The translations under genes were made by a program, and so were the position numbers. Below are positions 52,021 through 60,155 of a DNA stretch of 62,301 nt, piece by piece. The DNA lies in contig JBMOQW010000021.1 in assembly GCA_049322515.1 (NCBI GenBank), positions 1 through 62,301 of the forward strand, read 5' to 3'. This DNA comes from Parasulfuritortus sp049322515. Its GTDB lineage: Bacteria; Pseudomonadota; Gammaproteobacteria; Burkholderiales; Thiobacillaceae. Each line of letters opens with the position of its first letter. Within the stretch, counting starts at the first letter, position 1. Below the pieces are notes generated by a model that ran no database searches, was not told the origin of the DNA, and saw nothing but the letters and a program-made list of their open reading frames with translations.

Positions 52021-55000
52021 TCGGGGCTTCGCCCTGCATTTCCGGTGCGTACATCGCCTCGACCCGGGTCGGCGGCAGGTTGAAACGGCCTTCGCCGTTC
52101 AGGCGCAGGGTGTATTCGACCGTGAAGCGGCCGCGCGGGACGTACTCGTAATAGGCCTGGAAGCGGTCGAAACGGCGTTCCTGCCAGGCCGGCCAGGCGC
52201 GGTCGTCGCCGCGTTCGTCGGCCGTGAGCAGGCTCGAATCGCGCTTCAGGCCGCCGCCGAGCAGGCTGGCGCCGGCCGGCACCGGATCATCGACCACCAC
52301 CCAGCCCATGGCGTCGCGGGCCTCGACGGCAAGGCGGACGCGCACGATGTCGCCCCGCCGCCACTGGCCCGGCGTCTTCTGCTCGATCGGGATCAAGGTC
52401 TTGGTCACCGCGAAGCCACGTGCGACCGGCTGCTTGAGGTCGACCGCGGCCAGCGTGGCGAGGTGCACGTAGGGCGCGCCGGTGCCCTGGTGGCGCAGGC
52501 TCAGGGTCTCGGTCTTGGTCGGCAGCGGGAAACTGGCGGTGGCGCCGTTCGGGAACGCCTTCCAGTCGACCGAGCGGGCGTGGCCGCCGAGTTGCGCGCG
52601 GCTGTTTCCGGTCGGCCGGGCCGGTTCGTGCAGTCGGACATAGGCGTCCATGGCCAGGCGGCCCCAGGCGTTGGCGGTGGTGGTGTCCCAATGGCCGCGT
52701 GACTGGCGGCCCAGGCTGCCGGCCACCAGGCGGGGCAGGTCGGCTTTCCAGCCGGGCAGGTCGACCACGGCGAGCAAGGCGCGCAGGGCCTGGGTGTCGG
52801 CCGAGCGCATCAGCCACCATTGGCCATCGTCAGCCAGGTGGAGGCGACTTCCCGACTGGCTCATGCGGGCACGCAGGGCCGCTTCGGCGGCTTTCAGGCG
52901 CGATGCCCGCTGGGCCAGGGTGGGCAGGCGCTTGAGGACTTCGATCCAGTCGACGATCTGTCCGGCCGGCCAGGTCTCCGGCGCGATCTTCACGGTGTCG
53001 ACCAGCTCCGGCGTGGCCTTGCCGGTCCGGGCCAGGGCCGCCAGGGCGGCCAGGCGCAGGGCGGTGTCGGTCGGGTCGGGCAGCCAGCGGGCCCGGGGCA
53101 TCTCCAGGCGGCCGCCGAGGTAGTCGGCCAGGGCGTGTTCCAGGCGGCTGCGGGCCTCGATGGGCAATGGCAGTCCGGCCTCGGTGGCCACCGCGAGGAG
53201 GTAGGCGCTGAGCGCCACGTCGCCCTGGGTCTGGCCCGGGAAGAAGGTGGCCAGGCCGCGCGCGTCGAGATAACCGGGCAGGGCTTCCATCAGACTGGTC
53301 CAGGCGGCGCGGTCGCCGGTGGCGATCGCCTTGGAGGCCTGCTGCTCCAGACAGCTGTAGGGATAGCGGCGCATGTAGTCGCGCACCCCGGCGAGGCCGT
53401 CGCCCAGGGTCGCGGCCAGGGTGGCGCGCACCTCGCCCTGGTTCGGCAGGGCATCGGTCGGCGGGCCGACCGGCAAGTCGAGCGGCTGGTCCAGGCGATA
53501 CAGCTGTCCGGACACCGGGCGCACCGGGATCGCCGGTTGCACGGTCTGGCTGACCTTGACGCTGTCGCTGGCGGCGCCGCCGATCTCGCGGGCGTTGACG
53601 AACCAGCCCAGGCGCGTCGCGCCGGCCGGCACCTCGATCGGCCACTGCACTTCCTTGCCTTCGCCGGCGGCCAGCTCGACCTGGCGCGCGGGTTGCGGGC
53701 CGAGCCCCTCGATCTGTGCGCCGAGCGCGACCTTCATGGCCCGGTCGGTGCCGTTGCGCACGGTGAACCGGGCCTGGAGCTTGTCGCCGGTGCGCAGCAG
53801 GGGCGCCAGTCCGGCATCGAGACGCAGGTCCTTGCGGGTTTGCAGCGTGGTCGAGCCGGTGCCGAAGCGGGCGATGGAGCTGGCCACGGCAACCACCCGG
53901 AAGCGGGACAGGCTGTCGTTGAGCGGGATGTCCAGCCGGGCCCGGCCCTGGGCGTCGACCTTCACCGACGGATTCCAGTAGACCAGGGTGTCGAACAATT
54001 CCCGGGTCGGCGCACGGCCGCCGCCGCCGCCGGGTGGCAGGGCCTTGCGCCCGAAGTGGCGCTTGCCGGTGACCAGGCCCTGGCCGGTGAAGGTGCGCAG
54101 GTTGTAGCCGCGTTCGGCGAGCAGGGTCGGCAAGACGTCCCAGCTGGTGTTGTCGGCCAGTTCCAGGAGGCCTTCGTCGACCACGGCCACCACCACTTCG
54201 GTGGCCGCCGGCAGCGGCTTGCCGTCGGCGGTGTGCAGGCTCAGCTCGACGCGGGCCTTATCGCGCGTCTGGTACACGGCGCGGTCGGTCGTTACCTTGA
54301 CTTCGAAGCGGTGCTCGCGCGGGTCGACGTCGAGCCGGGCAATGCCGAGCTTGAAGGCCGGCTTGGCCAGGTCGACCAGGGCCGTCGCGGCCGGTTCGGC
54401 GACCCGGCCGCGCACCACCAGGGCGGAGACGAAGACGTTCGGCGCCCAGCCGGCCTGCACCGGCACCTCGATCACCGGGGCCTGGCCGGACAGGTTGACC
54501 ACCCGGGTGTCCAGGATGCCGTCGCGCTCGACCGTGACCAGCGCGGTCGCCTCCCGGAACGGCATGCGCACCTGCAGGCGGGCGGTTTCGCCCGGGCGAT
54601 AGGCCTTGCGCTCGGGAATCAGGTCGATCCGGTCGTGGTTGTCCTGGTCGAACCACCAGGCGCCCTGGCCGGCGACCCAGAAGCTGGCGTGGGTGCGGGC
54701 GACGCGTCCGGCGGCGTCGCGGGTTTCCGCCGCCACCACGACCTGGCCACTTTCGTTGCTGGCCACGGTACAGGCGAAGCGGCCACCGGCATCGGTGACG
54801 CCTTCGCAGGCGCCGGGCAAGGGCACGTTCTCGACCTCATCGCGATAGCCGTAGAAGCCCCCGGCCAGGCGGACCCGATGGCTGAGATCGCGGCGCAGGG
54901 TCGGCGTGGCGCGCACCGGGGCGTTGGCCACCGGCTGGCCGGCGGTATCGACGACCATGAATTCGAGCCGGGCCGGGCTGTCGGCCTTGACCCAATCCGG

Positions 55001-57523
55001 GCGCTTGAAGCCGATCAGACGTTCCGCCGGCCACCAGTCCTGGCGGCGCGACACGGTCTGGATCTCGCCGTTCGGATCCGTGTACTCCAGTTCCAGGAGC
55101 AACTGCTGGGGCATGTCGCGCCGGGGCAGGCCGGCGATCCGGACCCGGGCCTGGCCAGCCGCATCGAGGCTGGGCGCGGGGACGTCGAGCATCTGCTCGG
55201 TGGGGTCGGCATCGTCGTCGGGACGGGCGAAGTCGTAGTCGGGCCAGGCCGCGAAGTCGACCCCATGGCGGGGGCGCAGCTGGGCACGCAGTTTCACCGG
55301 CAGATGGCGTGCCGCGCCGCCCGACAGATAGGCGACCGAGACATCGGCTTCGGCCGTGTCGGCGCCGACCAGGGGCCGGGCACCCAGGTCGATCGCGGCT
55401 TTCATCAGGGGAACCTTGAAGTCGGCCACGGTGAAGCTGCCGCTTTCCAGGCCTTCCAGCGATTGCATCTGTTCCGGCGCGGTGTCCGGGGTGATGGCCG
55501 GGTCGACCAGGCGCAGCACGTAGGCGCCGCGCCGGGCGCTGGCCGGCACCCGCCAGTCGGTGAGCGCGGCGCCATTTTGCCAGGCCAGGGGCAGGAACCA
55601 GCGCTGGCCACTGTCGCGATGTTCGACCAGCAGGGTCTTGGGCAGCCGGGTCGGGTAGCGCAGGCCGAGCGCCTGCTTTTCGCGCAGCAGGTGCTTCATG
55701 TGCACGGTGTCGCCGGGCCGCACCAGGGTGCGGTCGAGCACGCTGTGGGCGAGGCGGTCCTCGCTGTTCCAGTCGCTGGGCAGATTGAAGCGCCAGGATT
55801 CGATGCCGTCGTCCCAGTCGGAACGGGCCAGGGCCAGGTCATCGCCGGCCCGGGCAGTGACCCAAACCGGACAGTCATACTCGGCGGCGCGCGGGTCGGG
55901 CAGGCCCTTGGGCAGGAAACTGGTGCCGCGTGCGTCGCTGACGCCAGTGGCGAGGGTCTTGCCGCGACAATCGCTGACCCGGATCTTGGCGCCCGGCACC
56001 GGCTTGCCGGTGTCCAGCCGGGTGACCCAGGCCAGCGAACTGCGGGGCCCCCACTTGAAGTGCACCGCGAGGTGGGTGACCAGGGCGGTAGTGCGTACGT
56101 ACATGGGCCGGTCGGCGTCGAGCAGGGTACGGCCGAGGCGTCGGCTCTCCGCTTCGACCACATAGAAGCCCGGCTTGCCCAGGGGCAGGCCGATCACCTC
56201 GAATTCCTTGGCGCCGGCCGGCTTCGGTAAAGGTTGCTCAACCAGCCCCGGGGTCTTGGCGTCGAGAAAGCGCTGGCCGCGCGGGTCCGGGACCTGCTCG
56301 CCATAGCGGTTCTCGAAGTCGCGCAGCGTTTTCCACCAGCCCTGGATGTCGGTGTCCTGGTCGACGCGCAGCCAGCGGATCTTGGCGCCACCGTCCTCGC
56401 TGCCGGGATCCAGGTTGCGCAACGTCACGGGCAGCACCCCGCCGGTCTGCCGTTCGAGGATGCCGAAGGGGCCGGCGAACTTGATCAGCGGCGGCATGCC
56501 GGCAACACCGACCGCCAGCGGGAAGCGCTCCTGGTTGAGAAGTGCTCGGCCGCCATCGTCGTGGACATCGGCTGGCAGGCTCAGGGTCAGTTTGGTCTCG
56601 GCCGGGAAGGGTCCGGGAAAGGTGATCGCGTCGACATAGCGGCTGCTGTCCAGTTGCGCCGGGTAACGCTTGCCGGCGGCGTCCCTGAGCTCCGCGCGTA
56701 CGGCGGTGGTGCGCGCCACCTGGGCGCTGAATTCCAGGCGGATCGGCTTGAGCGGCATGCAGCCGGCGCGTGCGTTCTCCCGGGTGCAACGCAGGCGCGC
56801 GACGAAATGGTCGCGCACGGTATAGGTGAAGTGCTGGTCCAGGCTGTCCTCGCGCCCCGCGCCGCTGTGCGCGCCCTGGCTCCAGACCAGGGCCACCTTG
56901 GCCTTGGCCGGCAGGGGGCGCTCGCAGCGCACGGCTTCGATGCGCTCGGCCGGGGTGTCGGCGAACTGCTCGCGCACCGGCTCGAGCGCCAGGATCGTGT
57001 CGCGCTCGGCGCCGGTCAGGCGGTGCACCGGAATGCGTTCGTGGATGCCCTGCACCGCGCAATGGACATTCTCCAGGATACTGGTTGGGGTGGCCGGGGC
57101 GTCCAGGCCGAGCACGAAGACCTGGGCTTCGTCGATGGTGTCCTGCGCATAAGGCATGATGTCGAGCACCTTCGGCCCGGGGGTCAGGACGTGATAGACC
57201 GGCGCCGTGGTGATCGGCTCGCCGGCCAGTGACTGCAACCCGGCCACCGGCGTGAAGGTGCAGGTGGTGGCCGGTGCCGGTGCCGTGGTCAGGTCGTAGA
57301 CCCAGGTCCGTTCGTCGATCCAGTAGCCGTGGCCGGGCGCGCACTGCACCGTGAAGGGCGCGGGGGCGTCGGCCTGGCCGAGCGGGGCCATGGCCACATC
57401 GAAACGCGCCTGGACCTGACGCAGGTCCGGTGTCAGGCCGAGCGGGGCAAAGTGCGCCAATTCGGCGGCCAGGGCAGGCAGGGAAAACAGGGCGGCGACG
57501 AGGGCGAGCCGGATCGTTGACAT
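51995..57523 (-). CDS. yfhM: Bacterial alpha-2-macroglobulin
   Basis: A 1842-residue periplasmic protein with signal MSTIRLALVAALFSLPALAA. Macroglobulin domains run in series, followed by a bait-like region and the thioester motif in YPYSCLEQQ (residue about 1387), so covalent trapping of proteases is possible. It protects the cell wall, with PbpC repairing damage. The ATG at 57523 follows GGAGGTCCC and was chosen over one 48 bases upstream. Its end overlaps pbpC by 26 bp. Confidence 0.94.
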   Translation of the reverse strand: MSTIRLALVAALFSLPALAAELAHFAPLGLTPDLRQVQARFDVAMAPLGQADAPAPFTVQCAPGHGYWIDERTWVYDLTTAPAPATTCTFTPVAGLQSLAGEPITTAPVYHVLTPGPKVLDIMPYAQDTIDEAQVFVLGLDAPATPTSILENVHCAVQGIHERIPVHRLTGAERDTILALEPVREQFADTPAERIEAVRCERPLPAKAKVALVWSQGAHSGAGREDSLDQHFTYTVRDHFVARLRCTRENARAGCMPLKPIRLEFSAQVARTTAVRAELRDAAGKRYPAQLDSSRYVDAITFPGPFPAETKLTLSLPADVHDDGGRALLNQERFPLAVGVAGMPPLIKFAGPFGILERQTGGVLPVTLRNLDPGSEDGGAKIRWLRVDQDTDIQGWWKTLRDFENRYGEQVPDPRGQRFLDAKTPGLVEQPLPKPAGAKEFEVIGLPLGKPGFYVVEAESRRLGRTLLDADRPMYVRTTALVTHLAVHFKWGPRSSLAWVTRLDTGKPVPGAKIRVSDCRGKTLATGVSDARGTSFLPKGLPDPRAAEYDCPVWVTARAGDDLALARSDWDDGIESWRFNLPSDWNSEDRLAHSVLDRTLVRPGDTVHMKHLLREKQALGLRYPTRLPKTLLVEHRDSGQRWFLPLAWQNGAALTDWRVPASARRGAYVLRLVDPAITPDTAPEQMQSLEGLESGSFTVADFKVPLMKAAIDLGARPLVGADTAEADVSVAYLSGGAARHLPVKLRAQLRPRHGVDFAAWPDYDFARPDDDADPTEQMLDVPAPSLDAAGQARVRIAGLPRRDMPQQLLLELEYTDPNGEIQTVSRRQDWWPAERLIGFKRPDWVKADSPARLEFMVVDTAGQPVANAPVRATPTLRRDLSHRVRLAGGFYGYRDEVENVPLPGACEGVTDAGGRFACTVASNESGQVVVAAETRDAAGRVARTHASFWVAGQGAWWFDQDNHDRIDLIPERKAYRPGETARLQVRMPFREATALVTVERDGILDTRVVNLSGQAPVIEVPVQAGWAPNVFVSALVVRGRVAEPAATALVDLAKPAFKLGIARLDVDPREHRFEVKVTTDRAVYQTRDKARVELSLHTADGKPLPAATEVVVAVVDEGLLELADNTSWDVLPTLLAERGYNLRTFTGQGLVTGKRHFGRKALPPGGGGGRAPTRELFDTLVYWNPSVKVDAQGRARLDIPLNDSLSRFRVVAVASSIARFGTGSTTLQTRKDLRLDAGLAPLLRTGDKLQARFTVRNGTDRAMKVALGAQIEGLGPQPARQVELAAGEGKEVQWPIEVPAGATRLGWFVNAREIGGAASDSVKVSQTVQPAIPVRPVSGQLYRLDQPLDLPVGPPTDALPNQGEVRATLAATLGDGLAGVRDYMRRYPYSCLEQQASKAIATGDRAAWTSLMEALPGYLDARGLATFFPGQTQGDVALSAYLLAVATEAGLPLPIEARSRLEHALADYLGGRLEMPRARWLPDPTDTALRLAALAALARTGKATPELVDTVKIAPETWPAGQIVDWIEVLKRLPTLAQRASRLKAAEAALRARMSQSGSRLHLADDGQWWLMRSADTQALRALLAVVDLPGWKADLPRLVAGSLGRQSRGHWDTTTANAWGRLAMDAYVRLHEPARPTGNSRAQLGGHARSVDWKAFPNGATASFPLPTKTETLSLRHQGTGAPYVHLATLAAVDLKQPVARGFAVTKTLIPIEQKTPGQWRRGDIVRVRLAVEARDAMGWVVVDDPVPAGASLLGGGLKRDSSLLTADERGDDRAWPAWQERRFDRFQAYYEYVPRGRFTVEYTLRLNGEGRFNLPPTRVEAMYAPEMQGEAPNADFVVLP

Positions 57524-57608
57524 GGGACCTCCGCGGTGAATGCCGTCATTGTGCCTCCATGGCCATGACATTTCACGGCTTCGGGATATCCCTGATGCGG
57601 GATGCGAA

Positions 57609-57641
57609 ATAGTTGACTTAATCAGTCAACAAATATAGGAT
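57609..57641 (+). promoter_or_regulatory. tusE promoter with IscR type 1-like operator
   Basis: TTGACT (57613-57618), a 17-bp spacer and TAGGAT (57636-57641) form a promoter. Overlapping it, GTTGACT and AGTCAAC (57612-57618, 57624-57630) are perfect inverted arms, and bases 57609-57633 match about 22 of 25 positions of the IscR type 1 consensus as recalled. A bound repressor would cover the -35 element. The regulator is inferred. Confidence 0.55.
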
Positions 57642-57699
57642 GCCAGCCATGCCAGCGTTCGCTGGTCAGATCATCGGATGAACAAAGAGAGGACAAGAC

Positions 57700-58032
57700 A
57701 TGGAACTGAACATCAACGGCAAGATCGTGGAAACCGATCCGGAAGGCTATCTGGTCAACCTGGAAGACTGGTCGAACGAAGTGGCCGAGTACCTGGCCTC
57801 ACAAGACAAGCTGGAACTGGGCGAGAACCACTGGAAGATCATCAACTACATGCGTGACTACTTCCACGAATACGGTACCGCGCCCAACCTGCGCTTCCTG
57901 CAAAAGGGGCTCAAGGAAGAGTTCGGCGACGAATGGGGCGAGAAGAAATTCCTGTTCGACCTGTTCCCGTTCGGGCCGGCCAAGCAGGCGGGTCGCTATG
58001 CCGGCACGCCGAAGCCGACCGGCTGCGTCTGA
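57700..58032 (+). CDS. tusE: TusE/DsrC-family sulfurtransferase subunit
   Basis: A 110-residue protein of the TusE/DsrC/DsvC family: MELNINGKIVETDPEGYLVN at the start and AGTPKPTGCV at the end. The penultimate Cys109 (CysA) is present. The second signature cysteine, 11 residues earlier, is Gly98, so by the usual rule this is a TusE-type relay protein in sulfur transfer to tRNA rather than a full DsrC. GAGAGG precedes the ATG. It converges on a paralogue with the opposite pattern at 58235. Confidence 0.88.
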   Translation: MELNINGKIVETDPEGYLVNLEDWSNEVAEYLASQDKLELGENHWKIINYMRDYFHEYGTAPNLRFLQKGLKEEFGDEWGEKKFLFDLFPFGPAKQAGRYAGTPKPTGCV

Positions 58033-58125
58033 GCTTCGTGACTGTTCAACCTAGAAAACGCAGTTGGACGCGCCTGAAGGTGCGTCGCGGCGCACCCGAT
58101 GGGTGACTGTGGCCGAAGGCAGAAA

Positions 58126-58143
58126 TCTCATGTATTCATGAGA
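58126..58143. repeat. Small perfect inverted repeat
   Basis: TCTCATG and CATGAGA with a 4-base TATT loop, in the intergenic region 94 bp after the tusE stop. It could be a hairpin near the end of that mRNA. Confidence 0.4.
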
Positions 58144-58190
58144 CATCCCAGGGACCAAGAAGCGGTCAACTGCGATGTCTAGGTTCAAAC

Positions 58191-58216
58191 AAAAGGCCGC
58201 CTTCGGGCGGCCTTTT
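58191..58216. terminator. Bidirectional rho-independent terminator
   Basis: AAAAGGCCGCC, loop TTCG and GGCGGCCTTTT form a hairpin with T-runs on both strands. It ends tusE from the left and the DsrC-like gene from the right. Confidence 0.92.
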
Positions 58217-58234
58217 GCACTTGAGGTGAGTGCA

Positions 58235-58600
58235 TCAATGGACCGATCCGAATGATTTGTCGGTAGTGCCGGCCGGCGCGGCCAGCCCAGCCAGACGACA
58301 GCCCTGCAGGATCGGCCCGTGCGGGAACAGCTTGAACAGGTACTTGCGGCCGCCCTCCTCGTGGAAGTTCTCCTCCATGGCCTGGCTGAGCACGCGGGCA
58401 TTGCGCGGCGCACCGCAATCGGCATAGAGGTCGCGCAGCCAGCAGAGCACGTCGAGGTGCGCTTCGGTCAGTTCGAGACCTTCGTCGCGGGCCCGTTCGC
58501 GGGCCTGGGCCTCGGTCCAGACGTCCATGTCGTTGAGGATTTCACCCGCCTCGCAGGCCGGCAGGTGTTCAACGGCGATCATCTTGTTGATATCCAGCAT
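58235..58600 (-). CDS. DsrC-like protein lacking CysA
   Basis: A 121-residue DsrC-family protein: HLDVLCWLRDLYADCGAPRN and ENFHEEGGRKYLFKLFPHGP match the core. Cys101 in LQGCRLAGL is the CysB position, but the CysA position 11 residues later is Thr112 and the chain runs on to KSFGSVH instead of ending GCV. It cannot form the intramolecular disulfide of DsrC, so it may be regulatory (RspA-like group) or hold another partner. AGGAGG precedes the ATG. It follows a ferredoxin-NADP reductase gene by 75 bp. Confidence 0.88.
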   Translation of the reverse strand: MLDINKMIAVEHLPACEAGEILNDMDVWTEAQARERARDEGLELTEAHLDVLCWLRDLYADCGAPRNARVLSQAMEENFHEEGGRKYLFKLFPHGPILQGCRLAGLAAPAGTTDKSFGSVH

Positions 58601-58675
58601 GTCATCCTCCTGAATGAAAAGCAGACTAAATTTGTCTGGTATTCCGTTCTAGCAGGATGCTCGCCGATTGCAAGT

Positions 58676-59527
58676 CTAGTGATAGAGCAACTGAGACCAG
58701 CGGCCTGCCTCGATCAGCCGCTCGCGGGCAGCGGCCCAGGCGTCGGCGCCCCCGGCAACCTCTGCCATGGCGGCATCCAGGGCCGGCTGGATCTTTTCCA
58801 TGCCGGCCAGATAGACGTGGGTGTCGGGGTCCTGCATCAGGCGCCAGATTTCCTCGGCATGGGCGGCCACGCCCTGGCCGAAGGCATCGCCCTCGTCTCG
58901 CAGCACGCCCCGGCTGATCGAGCGGATGGCCTCGAAGGTGGCCTGGTCGTAGTAGTTGGCAATGTCGGCATTGAGGTCGTTCATGTACAGCATTTCAGTG
59001 CCGGTGCGGGCGCCATAGTAAAGGCGAACCTTGCCGGTCCAGGGCGCGCCGCCGTCGTAGGCCTGGCGCAGGAAGGCACGGAACGGCGCGATGCCGGTGC
59101 CGGTGCCGAGCATGAGCAGGTGATGGCTGCGGTCGGCGGGCAGCACGAAGGGGCTGCGGTGCGGTCCGGTCAGCGCGATGCGCTGGCCGGGCTGGGCGTC
59201 GCACAGGTAGTTGGACGCGATGCCGGGATACTGTTCGCCAGAGACCTCGTCGATGTAGAAGCAGCGCCGGACCAGAAGCTCCAGTTCGCAGCCGGTCTCG
59301 GTGGCGTGGGTGGCGGCAATGGTGTAGTAGCGCAGGTGGTCGGCATTGCCGAACGGGTGCGGCCCGGGGACCAGGACGCCGAGATTCTGGCCCTCGGGAA
59401 AATAGTAGGCCGGCTCCGTCAAACCAAGCACGATCTGCCGGACCTCGGCGGCTTCCGGCGCGGTGATGCGGCGGCTGCTCAGCAGGGTGGCCTGGGGGGG
59501 CTGCACGGATTCTGGGAGTTGGGACAT
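58676..59527 (-). CDS. Ferredoxin-NADP reductase-like flavoprotein
   Basis: A 283-residue FAD/NAD(P)-binding oxidoreductase: RYYTIAATHA is the flavin-binding RxYT motif, LLMLGTGTGIAPFRAFLRQA the nicotinamide-binding motif, and YLAGMEKIQPALD a C-terminal family segment. It passes electrons between NADPH and a ferredoxin-like partner. It is just upstream of the DsrC-like gene and downstream of moaC on one strand; the partner ferredoxin is not in the window, so its role in sulfur redox is inferred. Confidence 0.87.
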   Translation of the reverse strand: MSQLPESVQPPQATLLSSRRITAPEAAEVRQIVLGLTEPAYYFPEGQNLGVLVPGPHPFGNADHLRYYTIAATHATETGCELELLVRRCFYIDEVSGEQYPGIASNYLCDAQPGQRIALTGPHRSPFVLPADRSHHLLMLGTGTGIAPFRAFLRQAYDGGAPWTGKVRLYYGARTGTEMLYMNDLNADIANYYDQATFEAIRSISRGVLRDEGDAFGQGVAAHAEEIWRLMQDPDTHVYLAGMEKIQPALDAAMAEVAGGADAWAAARERLIEAGRWSQLLYH

Positions 59528-59629
59528 GGATGGACTCTTTCCTCGATAAGCGCGGACATGGAAGTCCGATTATGCGGGCCGGGGCTTCCGGTGTTTATCA
59601 ATGGGATGGAATAAGGTGTATTGAATGAT

Positions 59630-60118
59630 TCAATCCTGGTCTGGCGCCTGCCAATGTCCCGATTTGCCACCCTGTTTCTCCAGGAGGCGCACGGCTTCGA
59701 TGACCATGCCACGGTCGACGGCCTTGCACATGTCGTAGATGGTGAGCAGGGCGATGCTGGCGGCAGTCAATGCTTCCATCTCGACCCCGGTACGACCGAC
59801 CGTCTCGGCCGTCGCCCGACAGTCGATGGTTGAAGCCGCCGCGTCGATCTCGAAGTCGATGCCGACCTGGGTCAGGGCGATCGGATGGCAGAGCGGGATC
59901 AGGTCCGGCGTGCGCTTGCTGCCCATGATGCCGGCCAGGCGCGCCACACCGAGCACGTCGCCCTTCTTGGCTTCGCCGGACTGGATCATGGCGAGCGTCG
60001 CCGGCTGCATGCGGATGCGGCCGCCGGCGACCGCGATCCGGCGGGTCTCGGCCTTGTCGCCGACGTCGACCATGACGGCCTGGCCCTGTTCGTCGAAGTG
60101 GGTGAATCTGTCGCTCAT
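59630..60118 (-). CDS. moaC: Cyclic pyranopterin monophosphate synthase
   Basis: A 162-residue MoaC, which makes cyclic pyranopterin monophosphate in molybdenum cofactor synthesis. The LIPLCHPIAL motif, GVEMEALTAASIALLTIYDM and MCKAVDRGM with the catalytic Lys are present, and KSGHW near the C-terminus. It is divergent from the M48 gene, 37 bp away, and 102 bp upstream of the reductase gene. Confidence 0.96.
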   Translation of the reverse strand: MSDRFTHFDEQGQAVMVDVGDKAETRRIAVAGGRIRMQPATLAMIQSGEAKKGDVLGVARLAGIMGSKRTPDLIPLCHPIALTQVGIDFEIDAAASTIDCRATAETVGRTGVEMEALTAASIALLTIYDMCKAVDRGMVIEAVRLLEKQGGKSGHWQAPDQD

Positions 60119-60155
60119 CTCGGGAACCTCGTAGGGAAGGTCGTATCATAGCCGG

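Noticed and set aside
52820..56230. 1136-codon frame antisense to yfhM
   Set aside because: The opposite strand carries the alpha-2-macroglobulin with thioester motif; this frame has no start site or family.
57700..59527. A dissimilatory sulfite reductase (dsr) operon
   Set aside because: No dsrAB, dsrEFH or dsrMKJOP genes are present; only two DsrC-family genes and a ferredoxin reductase.
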